In this document: positions 57,147 to 64,000 of the stretch, in pieces | Layout: every line of letters starts with the position of its first letter | Numbering within the stretch: the first letter of the stretch is position 1 | NCBI GenBank assembly: GCA_963748485.1 | Contig: CAVVJF010000009.1 | Span: 1,364,001-1,428,000, forward strand | DNA length: 64,000 nt | Direction of reading: 5' to 3' | Source of the DNA: DASRWT01 sp963748485 | Lineage (GTDB): Bacteria; Methylomirabilota; Methylomirabilia; Rokubacteriales; CSP1-6 | The notes under the pieces: generated by a model | Told to the model about the DNA's origin: nothing | Databases searched by the model: none | The model's input: only the letters and a program-made list of their open reading frames with translations | Position numbers and translations under genes: made by a program

Positions 57147-57488
57147 CTAGTCGAGGAACTGGTTGGGCGTGTCGAAGACGCCCAGGACCACGCAGCCGTC
57201 GGGCGACCAAGCCTTGTGGACGGAGCCGGGACGCCGCCACACGAAGTTGCCGGCGGTGCAGGCGCCGTCCTCGTCGACCAGCGTGCCCTCGATCACGTAG
57301 CTCTGCTCGAGGCCCACGTGCCGGTGCGTGGGGAGCACCGCGCCCTTGTCCATCTTGGTGAGCGACGTGGTCTTGCCCGAGGCGTCCTCGTAGAGCTTCT
57401 TCGTGTAGACGCCGGGGAAGCGGGTGGGCTCCCACTCGATCTTCGAGACGTCGAGGTACGTGGATCGGTCGGTGGCCGTGATGATCAT
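57147..57488 (-). CDS. cupin domain protein (ChrR-like)
   Basis: This encodes 113 residues. A single cupin barrel: FPGVYTKKLYEDASGKTTSLTKM, then VLPTHRHVGLEQSYVIEGTL with the metal-binding HxH..E..., and GSVHKAWSPDGC with a final His. Similar to the anti-sigma ChrR cupin and quercetinase-like small proteins. The ligand is unknown. Confidence 0.86.
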   Translation of the reverse strand: MIITATDRSTYLDVSKIEWEPTRFPGVYTKKLYEDASGKTTSLTKMDKGAVLPTHRHVGLEQSYVIEGTLVDEDGACTAGNFVWRRPGSVHKAWSPDGCVVLGVFDTPNQFLD

Positions 57489-57622
57489 CGCTCGCCTCCC
57501 AGGCAGGATGGGCTCCGGGCCCAGTGTGAGCGGGCGGGGTCAGGCAAGTCAAGCGGCCGGGTGATCCTGGAGGCGCCGGGCAGAGCCTGGACTGATCCGG
57601 TCGGGAGCGCCGCTCCGCCTAC

Positions 57623-57781
57623 CTACTTCTTCGCGAGCTTCTTCCGCTTCACGTAGGCCCAGATCTTCTTGGTCATCTCCGAGGGCCCGATGGGCGAGGA
57701 GCCCATCACGGACTCGAGGGTGTCGCTGCACCCCTTGAAGTTGATCGCGTAACCGCCGAACGCCTTCTTGCCTTTCGCCAT
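57623..57781 (-). CDS. 52-residue half-SWIB protein
   Basis: Strong GGAGG site upstream of the ATG at 57781. The sequence MAKGKKAFGGYAINFKGCSD is followed by TLESVMGSSPIGPSEMTKK and IWAYVKRKKLAKK. The part SSPIGPSEMTKKIWAYVKRKKL matches the first helix turn and helix of SWIB/MDM2 domains (…GxxPxxRtevvKKlWxYIKkxxL). A full SWIB domain needs about 75 residues, so this is a truncated or minimal form. Lys-rich ends suggest nucleic-acid contact. It is too small for function calling. Confidence 0.72.
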   Translation of the reverse strand: MAKGKKAFGGYAINFKGCSDTLESVMGSSPIGPSEMTKKIWAYVKRKKLAKK

Positions 57782-57904
57782 GCTCCGTCCTCCCTCCGAG
57801 TGGTTGGCCGCGAGTAGTGGGATGTGCCGCCCGGCGCCTCCCGATCCGGCCGAGGGTATTATCCCGAGACCACGAGGGAGCGCAAGGGAAAAATACAATC
57901 CCTG

Positions 57905-57963
57905 GGGGGTCTCCCACGAGGGGGAACTACGGGGAGGGGGTATACCCCCGGGGGGCTACCCCC
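57905..57963. other. G-tract and palindrome cluster after the LLM gene
   Basis: Plus strand has runs of 6, 5, 4, 5 and 6 G within about 55 bases (quadruplex-compatible spacing). It also has the perfect palindrome GGGGGTATACCCCC at 57936-57949 and GGGGGCTACCCCC at 57951-57963. On the minus strand it lies at and after the LLM gene stop and is followed by ATTGTATTTTT, so it may terminate that operon. Confidence 0.55.
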
Positions 57964-59101
57964 GCCCGGTGAACGCGGGCATGACCTCGCGAGCGAACCA
58001 CGTGAGCTGCTCCTTGAACTCCTTCGGCCCCATGCCCTCGGCCCAGTGAATCATCATCTGGTCGAGGCCCGGATAGCGCGACTCGAAGTAGCGGATCCCC
58101 TCGATGACCTGCCGCGGCGGCCCGCAGAGCCACGCCTTCTGATCGACGCCGTCGCGGACACTGGGAATACGGGCGGGCGCGCCCGGCGTGCCCCACGGCC
58201 GGCCTTCCGCGTCGGCGTACCGCACGAAGCCGAAGGGTGCGAACCACTTGTAGCGCTCGTCGTGGTACGGCTCGACGCGCCGGATCGCTTCCTCTTGCGT
58301 GTCCGCGAGGTAGAGGCCCACGCCCCAGCAGAGATCTTCTCCGAGCGCCAACTTCCTGCCCGCTTTCGCCGCCTCCGCCTGGTAGGTACGCGCCACGTCG
58401 TCGAAGATCTTCTCTCCGTTGAGCGTGACCATGCCCTTGATGCCGCGCTGGGCGATGTACGGCAGCGTCTTGCCCGAGGCGATCGGCTGCCACAGCTCCA
58501 CCGGCCGGTGGATGGGCCGCGGCACCATGGTGACCTCGCTCAGCGTGTAGCCGCGGTACTCGACCGGCGGCGGGATCGTGTAGTGCTTGCCCCGATGGGA
58601 GAATGACTCCTCGTTGAACGCCTTGAGGAGCACCTCCATCTGTTCCTCGAAGAGCTCCTGGTTGGCTTTGTTGTCCAGCATGGGGGCGCCGAAGCTCTCG
58701 ACCTCCCTCGTGTGATATCCGCGCCCGACGCCCATGATGATGCGGCCGTTCGTCATGATGTCGGCGGCCGCGTAATCCTCGGCGAGGCGGATGGGATGCC
58801 ACATCGGCAGGATGTTGAAGGCGCACCCGAACTTGAGTCGCTTGGTCTGGGTCGCCAGCCACGTGCCGAGGAGGATGAGGTTCGGGAACACCTCGTAGCC
58901 CTCGTGCTGGAAGTGATGCTCGGCTGTCCACAGGCAGTAGTAGCCGTGCTCGTCCATCAGCTGGGAGACGTCGCGGGCGGTGTGGTACGCCTCGACCAGC
59001 CGCTCGTTCGAGTAGCGCCGGTCGTTGGCGGGCGTCCCCTGCAGCCCCACGTTCTCCAGCTCGATCTGCCCGACGTAGAGCACCGAGAATTTCGTGATCA
59101 T
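57956..59101 (-). CDS. LLM class flavin/F420-dependent oxidoreductase
   Basis: This encodes 381 residues. The ATG overlaps the SDR stop (ATGA). Blocks: YYCLWTAEHHFQHEGYEVFPNLILLGTWLATQTKRLKFGCAFNILPMWHPIRLAEDYAAADIMTNGRIIMGVGRGYHTREVE, which is the core of bacterial luciferase-like enzymes, and PVELWQPIASGKTLPYIAQRGIKG. The C-terminal half has FESRYPGLDQMMIHWAEGM. It probably oxidises an unidentified organic substrate with FMN or F420. Confidence 0.92.
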   Translation of the reverse strand: MITKFSVLYVGQIELENVGLQGTPANDRRYSNERLVEAYHTARDVSQLMDEHGYYCLWTAEHHFQHEGYEVFPNLILLGTWLATQTKRLKFGCAFNILPMWHPIRLAEDYAAADIMTNGRIIMGVGRGYHTREVESFGAPMLDNKANQELFEEQMEVLLKAFNEESFSHRGKHYTIPPPVEYRGYTLSEVTMVPRPIHRPVELWQPIASGKTLPYIAQRGIKGMVTLNGEKIFDDVARTYQAEAAKAGRKLALGEDLCWGVGLYLADTQEEAIRRVEPYHDERYKWFAPFGFVRYADAEGRPWGTPGAPARIPSVRDGVDQKAWLCGPPRQVIEGIRYFESRYPGLDQMMIHWAEGMGPKEFKEQLTWFAREVMPAFTGRG

Positions 59102-59889
59102 TTGGCTCTCCACCCTCCATCCACCACCATGGCGTGCCCGGTGATGTAGCCGGCCTCGTCGGAAGCCAGATAGCAGACGGCGGAGGCGATGTCCTCCACC
59201 GTCCCCCGCCGGCCTACCGGCACCAGGCCGCGGATCTGCTCGTCGTTGACGGCCACGCCGCGCCCGCTCATGTCCGGCACATCGGGGCCGAGGATCTGTT
59301 GCGAGTGCTGGCGCAGGTTGGTGAGGATCGGGCCCGGGCACACGCAGTTGACGGTGATCCCACGGGCGGAGTAGGTCACCGCCATCTGGCGGGTGAGGCC
59401 GACCACCCCGTGCTTGGCGGCGATGTAGGCGGCGCCGCCGCCCGTGCCGTTGAGCCCGGCCACCGAGGCCATGTTGACGATGCGGCCCCGCCCGCGCGGC
59501 AGCATCTCTGCGATCGCGCGCTTGCAGCCGAGGAAGACGCCGGTGAGGTCGATGTCGATCGTCCGGCGCCACACCGCCTCGCTCATCTCGTCCACGTTGA
59601 AGTAGCCGTCGAGGATTCCGGCGTTGTTGACCATGATCTCCAGCGGCCCCAGCTCTTTCACCGCCGTCGTCACGGCGCGGTCCACGTCCTTGCCGCGGCT
59701 GGTGTCCGCCCGCAGGGCGATCGCGCGGCCGGACGCTTTCACGACGAGCGCCACCGTCTCCTTGGCCGTCCCCTCGTCGAGGTCCACCGCTGCCACCCGC
59801 GCGCCCTTGGCCGCGAGCGCCAGGGCGATGCCTCGCCCGAGCCCCGATCCCGCCCCCGTCACCACCGCGACCCTGTCCTTCAGATCCAC
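59098..59889 (-). CDS. short-chain dehydrogenase/reductase
   Basis: This encodes 263 residues from the GTG at 59889 (AAGGGGG upstream); the longer frame has no homology. Classical SDR: VAVVTGAGSGLGRGIALAL with TGxxxGxG, VNNAGIL, the catalytic Ser in NMASVAGLNG, YxxxK in AAYIAAKHGVVGLTRQMAV, and CPGPILTN. NAD(P)-dependent oxidation or reduction of an alcohol or ketone. It precedes and overlaps the LLM gene, so the two probably act on the same compound. Confidence 0.94.
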   Translation of the reverse strand: MDLKDRVAVVTGAGSGLGRGIALALAAKGARVAAVDLDEGTAKETVALVVKASGRAIALRADTSRGKDVDRAVTTAVKELGPLEIMVNNAGILDGYFNVDEMSEAVWRRTIDIDLTGVFLGCKRAIAEMLPRGRGRIVNMASVAGLNGTGGGAAYIAAKHGVVGLTRQMAVTYSARGITVNCVCPGPILTNLRQHSQQILGPDVPDMSGRGVAVNDEQIRGLVPVGRRGTVEDIASAVCYLASDEAGYITGHAMVVDGGWRAK

Positions 59890-59905
59890 GACATCCCCCT
59901 TATCG

Positions 59906-61537
59906 TTATAGGGCCAGCGCGTAGCCGTCGCGGCGCGGATCGGCGCCGGCCATGAGCGCGCCCGACTCGGGATCGCGCATGATGCCCTGCCCGCCGCCCA
60001 CGATCCAGGACCAGTCATCGATCACGTTGACCTGGTGTCCCCGCTCGGCCAGGGCCGCGCGCGTCGTGTCGGGCAGCCGGGACTCCGCGTCGAGCTGCCG
60101 GTCCGCGTACACGCGGATGCGCGGCGCCTCGATGGCCTCCTGCACGTTGAGCCCGAAATCCACCACGTTCATGAGCATCTGGGTCTGCGTCTGCAGGATG
60201 CCATACGAGCCCGGCGTGCCGATGGACAGGGCGAAGGCCCCGTCCCGGAACAGCTGGGTCGGCGACATCATGGTGCCGGCCTTCTTGCCCGGCCGCACCA
60301 CGTTCGGGGAGGCCGGGTCCAGGTCCATCCACTTGAGGATGTTGTTGAGGACGAGGCCGGTGCCGGGCACCGCGAAACCGGAGCCGAAGGGGCCGCCCAG
60401 CGTCTGGGTGACCGAGACCACCGTGCCCTCGGCGTCCGCGCACGCGAAGTGCGTGGTCTGGTCGTGCATGAAGTCGGCGGGGTGCCCCTCCGAGATCTGC
60501 CCCATGCGCCGCGCGAGCGTATGCCGCTCGCCCTCGCTCACCCCCGCGCGCGCCGGATCGATGCGCGCCCGCTGCGAGGCCGCGTAGGCCTTGGACACGA
60601 GCCCGCTGATGGGGATCTTGGACACGTCGGTGAGGTAGGCGTAGGCGAGGCGATCCGCGGACGCGATCTTGATGGCCTCGATGAGATGGTGCAGATGCTC
60701 CGGCGAGTTGTGCCCCCAGCGGGCGACGTCGAAGCCCTCCATCATGTTGAGCGTCTCCAGCATCTGGAACGCCGAGAAGGGCGGCGGCACCGACGACACC
60801 TCGTGGCCGCGGTAGGTGATGGTGACGGGCTGGCGCCACTCGGGCGCGAACGCGGCGAGATCGGCCTCGCTGAGCCAGCCGCCGGCTTCCCGCACCGCGC
60901 GCGCGATGGTTTTCGCGATGGGACCCCGGTAGAACACCTCGGCGCCGCCCTCCGCCACCTGCCGGAACGTGGAGGCCAGCTCCTTGTACGTCACCACCTT
61001 GCCGGGACGCGGTCCGCCGTTGCCGAGGTAGAGCCGCTGCGCCTCCGCCGAGTGCGCCAGCGTCTCGCGCGACTTCTCGAAGAAGGTCGTGTTCATCCAC
61101 GTCAGCGGCACGCCCTTCTCCGCGTACTCGATGGCGGGGCCCAGCACGCGGGCGCGCGGCATGCTGCCGAAGCGCTCGAGCGCGGCCAGCCAGCCGCCGA
61201 GGTTGCCGGGCGTGGCGAAGGCCTTGGGGCCCCCCGCCATCTCGGCCTCGGTGGCCTTGGCGGGATCGGCGGCCAGGGGCGCCCCCCCGATGAAGTCGAG
61301 CACGTGGCGCTCGCGCGTGCGGGCGCGGGAGATCAGCATGAGGCCGATGCCGCCCGCGCTGGACATGAAGGGCTCCACCACGTTGAGCGCGGCGCCCACG
61401 GCGGCGGCTGCGTCTACCGCATTGCCGCCCTCGAGCAGCATGCGCGCGCCCGCCATGGAGGCGAGCGGATGCGCGGACGTGACGGCGCCGCGAGTGCCCA
61501 TCACGACGGGACGATAGGCGTGGCGATGCGGGGGCAT
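59906..61537 (-). CDS. gamma-glutamyltransferase family protein
   Basis: This encodes 543 residues. N-terminal GAVTSAHPLASMAGARMLLEGGNAVDAAAAVGAALNVVEP and PGNLGGWLAALERFG. The autoprocessing Thr lies in DQTTHFACADAEGTVVSVTQTLGGPFGSGF, then NNILKWMD, PSVI-like GTPGSYGILQTQTQMLMNV. No signal peptide is seen, so it is probably cytoplasmic or leaderless. It may hydrolyse gamma-glutamyl peptides or acylase-type amides. It is the first gene of the minus-strand cluster. Confidence 0.94.
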   Translation of the reverse strand: MPPHRHAYRPVVMGTRGAVTSAHPLASMAGARMLLEGGNAVDAAAAVGAALNVVEPFMSSAGGIGLMLISRARTRERHVLDFIGGAPLAADPAKATEAEMAGGPKAFATPGNLGGWLAALERFGSMPRARVLGPAIEYAEKGVPLTWMNTTFFEKSRETLAHSAEAQRLYLGNGGPRPGKVVTYKELASTFRQVAEGGAEVFYRGPIAKTIARAVREAGGWLSEADLAAFAPEWRQPVTITYRGHEVSSVPPPFSAFQMLETLNMMEGFDVARWGHNSPEHLHHLIEAIKIASADRLAYAYLTDVSKIPISGLVSKAYAASQRARIDPARAGVSEGERHTLARRMGQISEGHPADFMHDQTTHFACADAEGTVVSVTQTLGGPFGSGFAVPGTGLVLNNILKWMDLDPASPNVVRPGKKAGTMMSPTQLFRDGAFALSIGTPGSYGILQTQTQMLMNVVDFGLNVQEAIEAPRIRVYADRQLDAESRLPDTTRAALAERGHQVNVIDDWSWIVGGGQGIMRDPESGALMAGADPRRDGYALAL

Positions 61538-61563
61538 GTTGGCGTCCTCCGATCAGATGCGAT

Positions 61564-61581
61564 GTTTCGGAAATGCGAAAC
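61564..61581. promoter_or_regulatory. candidate operator
   Basis: GTTTCG-GAAATG-CGAAAC, a perfect 6-6-6 inverted repeat. It sits 27 bases before the gamma-glutamyltransferase start and 75 before the methyltransferase start, in the divergent gap. Confidence 0.35.
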
Positions 61582-61656
61582 CCTCTCGAGGCAGGGCAAT
61601 GGTAGGCTCTAGCCCGGCGGGACGCAAGGAGAGCACCGACCCGCCCGAAGGACTCC

Positions 61657-62415
61657 ATGCCCACCATCTACGACGCCATCGGCCGCGGCTACGTCGCGCT
61701 CCGCCGTCCCGATCCGCGTATCGCCGCCGCCGTTCGCGACGCGCTGGGCGACGCGCGCTCGGTGATCAATGTGGGCGCGGGCGCCGGCTCCTACGAGCCC
61801 GCCGACCTGCGCGTGGTGGCCGTCGAGCCCTCGCGGGAGATGATCGGCCAGCGTCCGCCCGGCGCCGCGCCCGCGGTCCAGTCCGCCGCCGAGGCATTGC
61901 CGTTCGCGGATGGGGCCTTCGACGCCGCCCTCGCCGTGCTCACCGTGCATCACTGGCGGGACAGAGCGGCCGGGCTCGCGGAGCTGCGGCGCGTCGCCCG
62001 GCAGAGGGTGATCATCCTCACCTGGGATCCGGCGCGCGGGGCGGACTTCTGGCTCACCCGCGACTATCTGCCGATCATCGTCGAGGTCGACCGCCTCATC
62101 TTCCCGACCCTCGAGGAGCTCGACGGCGCCCTGGGCGGTACGCGCGTCATCCCGCTGCCGATTCCCCACGACTGCGTCGACGGCTTTCTCGGCGCGTACT
62201 GGCGCCGGCCGGAGGTGTACCTCGACCCCGCGGCGCGAACGGCGATCTCCACCTTCGCCAAGCTCGGGCCGGCCGTGGTGGCGCCGGGGCTCGCGCGCCT
62301 GGCCGACGATCTTGCCAGCGGCCGCTGGGAGTCGACATTCGGGCATCTGCGCCAGCAGGCGGCGGCTGATCTGGGCTATCGCCTCGTCGTGGCGGAGCGG
62401 AGTCGCGCGCGATGA
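61657..62415 (+). CDS. class I SAM-dependent methyltransferase
   Basis: This encodes 252 residues. MPTIYDAIGRGYVALRRPDPRI opening, motif I SVINVGAGAGSYEPADLRVVAVEPS, motif III/IV EALPFADGAFDAALAVLTVHHWRDRAAGLAELRRV. This is the Methyltransf_11 pattern for small-molecule methylation. It overlaps the following PPOX gene by 4 bases (ATGA). Confidence 0.93.
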   Translation: MPTIYDAIGRGYVALRRPDPRIAAAVRDALGDARSVINVGAGAGSYEPADLRVVAVEPSREMIGQRPPGAAPAVQSAAEALPFADGAFDAALAVLTVHHWRDRAAGLAELRRVARQRVIILTWDPARGADFWLTRDYLPIIVEVDRLIFPTLEELDGALGGTRVIPLPIPHDCVDGFLGAYWRRPEVYLDPAARTAISTFAKLGPAVVAPGLARLADDLASGRWESTFGHLRQQAAADLGYRLVVAERSRAR

Positions 62416-62792
62416 CGCCGGCGCTCGCGGAGGCGATCCGCCGCGCACGCTACATGTACGTGACGACGTATGGCCGGGCCGGCAAGCCGGGCACGGTCCC
62501 GACCTGGCTGTGGCCGCACCGCGATCACGTCTACTTCACGACCAAGCGCGACAGCCTCAAGGCGCGTCGCATCCGGGACAACGGCCGCGTCACCGTCCGC
62601 GTGGGGACGAAGGACGGCCCCGCATTCGAGGGCCGCGCCGAGTGGGTGGACGACCGCCCGGATCTGGAGCAGGCCCTGCTGGCGGACTACTGGAAGAAAT
62701 ACTGGCTGCTGGTGCCGCTCGGCATGGGGCGGTACATCCGCAAGGGGCTGACCGCCAAGACCAGCGTGTTGATCCGGATCACGCCCGGCTGA
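62412..62792 (+). CDS. PPOX-class F420/FMN-dependent protein
   Basis: This encodes 126 residues. IRRARYMYVTTYGRAGKPGTVPTWLWPHRDHVYFTTKRDSLKARRIRDNGRVTVRV is the split-barrel flavin-binding core of the pyridoxamine-phosphate-oxidase-like family. The family contains F420-reducing enzymes of unknown substrates. Coupled to the methyltransferase. Its 3' end overlaps the kinase gene on the other strand by 14 bases. Confidence 0.88.
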   Translation: MTPALAEAIRRARYMYVTTYGRAGKPGTVPTWLWPHRDHVYFTTKRDSLKARRIRDNGRVTVRVGTKDGPAFEGRAEWVDDRPDLEQALLADYWKKYWLLVPLGMGRYIRKGLTAKTSVLIRITPG

Positions 62793-64000
62793 GCGCGGCC
62801 CCGACTTCCGTCGCCAGCCGCCGGAGATCGAACGGCTTGGTGAGGAAGCCGTCTGGCTTGAAGCCAGCGGGCGCCTCCGCGTTGTCGCCCCAGCCGGTCA
62901 GCACCAGCACCGGGGTTGTCGCGCGGGACTCCTTGATGGACCGGAGCACCTCCCAGCCGTTCAGGTCGGGCATGCCCAGATCGGTCATCACGAGGTCAAA
63001 GCGGCCCGACGAGAACGAGAGCAATCCCTCCCGGCCCCCATGGGCGACGGTCACGGTATGCCCGTGGGCGGTGAGCACCTCGGCCACGAGATCTCGCACC
63101 GAGGACTCGTCGTCGATGACGAGGATGCGGCCCTTCCGGTCCGCCTTCGGCTCCGCCGGCGCGACGCTGGGCAGCCAGAACGACACGGAGGTGCCGATTC
63201 CCTCCGTGCTCTCCACCGAGATCTCGCCGCCGTGGCGTCGGATGGTGCCGTAGGCGACGGCGAGCCCGAGCCCCGTGCTCTTCACGCCCTTGGTGGTGAA
63301 GAACGGCTCGAACGCGCGCCGCTTCACCTCGGGCGACATCCCCGCTCCCGAGTCGCTGACGACGACAGCGACGCGCCCCTTGTCCGCATGGGTGCGGATG
63401 ACGAGGCGGCCCCCCGAGGGCATCGCGTCCACCGCGTTGAGGAGCAGACTCGTGATGACCTCGCGGATCTCGGCGGGCCGCCCGGGCACCCGCGGCAGGG
63501 GCGCGGGATCGTAGATCACCTCGATGCGGCTGCCGCGGATCTGCGCCTCGTGCTCCCACCGCGGGCGGGTGAGCTGTACCCCCTCGCCGATCACCGCGTC
63601 GAGGTCGAGAGCGCCAATGACATCGTCCTTGTCGGTGCGCCCGAAGGCCTGGATGCGCCGCACGGTCTCCGCGGCATCGACCGCCGACCGCTCGATGGTC
63701 TTGAGGCTCGCCACGAGCTCCTCGGGCGGCTTCTTCATGAGGATGAGCTGAGTCCGGCCGAGCACCACCGCCATCAGGTTGTTGAGATGGTGCGCGGCGC
63801 CCGCGGCGAGCTCGCCGACCGCGCGGAGGGTGGCGCCGCGCACAAGCGTCTCCTGCGCCGCCTTGAGGTCGTCGAGGGTGCGGCGGAGATCGGAGACGAG
63901 GCGCGCGTTGTCCATCGCGATCGCGGCCTGGCGCGCCAGCGCGGTCAGGAGCCGGATCTCGCGGTCGTCGGGGCGATGGACCTCGTCCCAGTAGATGCCC
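62779..64000 (-). CDS. hybrid sensor histidine kinase with C-terminal receiver (5' end outside window)
   Basis: The frame is open to the window edge. The first visible part (WDEVHRPDDREIRLLTALARQ) is the end of a GAF-like domain. HisKA: GELAAGAAHHLNNLMAVVLGRTQ with His; HATPase: PAEIREVITSLLLNAVDAMPSGG (N box) and STGLGLAVAYGTIRRHGG (G box). A receiver follows: RILVIDDESSVRDLVAEV, MTDLGMPDLNGW with the phospho-Asp, LTGW and the Lys in GFLTKPFDLR. No output domain; the partner regulator is not in view. Confidence 0.93.
   Translation of the reverse strand, partial: GIYWDEVHRPDDREIRLLTALARQAAIAMDNARLVSDLRRTLDDLKAAQETLVRGATLRAVGELAAGAAHHLNNLMAVVLGRTQLILMKKPPEELVASLKTIERSAVDAAETVRRIQAFGRTDKDDVIGALDLDAVIGEGVQLTRPRWEHEAQIRGSRIEVIYDPAPLPRVPGRPAEIREVITSLLLNAVDAMPSGGRLVIRTHADKGRVAVVVSDSGAGMSPEVKRRAFEPFFTTKGVKSTGLGLAVAYGTIRRHGGEISVESTEGIGTSVSFWLPSVAPAEPKADRKGRILVIDDESSVRDLVAEVLTAHGHTVTVAHGGREGLLSFSSGRFDLVMTDLGMPDLNGWEVLRSIKESRATTPVLVLTGWGDNAEAPAGFKPDGFLTKPFDLRRLATEVGAALSRA

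Overview
The DNA is GC-rich (about two thirds G+C by eye) with dense, mostly short-spaced genes. The content is typical of a free-living, probably soil or subsurface, Gram-negative-type heterotroph: many orphan periplasmic binding proteins, TRAP and oligopeptide importers, F420/LLM-type oxidoreductases, acyl-CoA-dehydrogenase-like flavoenzymes and PEP-CTERM-like surface proteins. Gene content resembles Candidatus Rokubacteria / Methylomirabilota genomes. That is an inference from gene style, not a measured placement. Both window ends cut genes: a cyclase-AAA-TPR protein on the left and a sensor kinase on the right.

Layout. 1-14.9 kb holds core and metabolic genes: signalling cyclase, YdcF-like protein, flavin monooxygenase, orphan ABC binding protein, LD-carboxypeptidase, DUF1932 dehydrogenase, MBL-fold lipoprotein, LLM oxidoreductase, glycosyltransferase, alanine dehydrogenase, MOSC protein and amidase. 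15.0-17.2 kb holds an asparagine-synthase-like protein convergent with a methyltransferase. 17.6-20.6 kb is a translationally coupled tandem array of three orphan ABC_sub_bind proteins. 20.82-35.73 kb is an integrated genomic island in the 3' half of tRNA-Thr(CGU). It is bounded by 93-bp direct repeats and carries paired 12-bp arm-like repeats at both ends. It contains a frameshifted tyrosine integrase, an excisionase-type HTH, an XRE regulator, a P4-type primase/helicase, a three-gene restriction-modification system (GIY-YIG/SF2 helicase plus two methylase subunits), three PEP-CTERM-like proteins (one broken), a split membrane protein and several families of imperfect non-coding repeats.

35.8-45.2 kb holds a lipoprotein, a 1-Cys peroxiredoxin, an unknown exported protein and two complete binding-protein/permease/permease cassettes of the dipeptide-oligopeptide ABC type, without ATPase genes. 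45.3-52.9 kb holds two TRAP transporters in P-Q-M order plus a third, unpartnered DctP. Each DctP gene is followed by a strong hairpin, and the first two have near-consensus sigma-70-type promoters. 53-64 kb holds a beta-propeller protein, a cysteine-less glutaredoxin-fold protein, HU, a D-Ala-D-Ala carboxypeptidase, a haloacid dehalogenase, a cupin, a 52-aa half-SWIB protein, an LLM oxidoreductase/SDR/gamma-glutamyltransferase minus-strand cluster, a methyltransferase/PPOX pair and the hybrid kinase.

How it fits together. The chromosomal part is mainly about scavenging organic acids, peptides and small solutes and oxidising them with flavin, F420 and NAD enzymes. The island is a separate replicating or integrating module with host defence and surface-protein cargo. 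It shows three single-base homopolymer-type frameshifts (integrase, PEP-CTERM protein, membrane protein) not seen elsewhere in the window. This suggests either decay or sequence error concentrated there.
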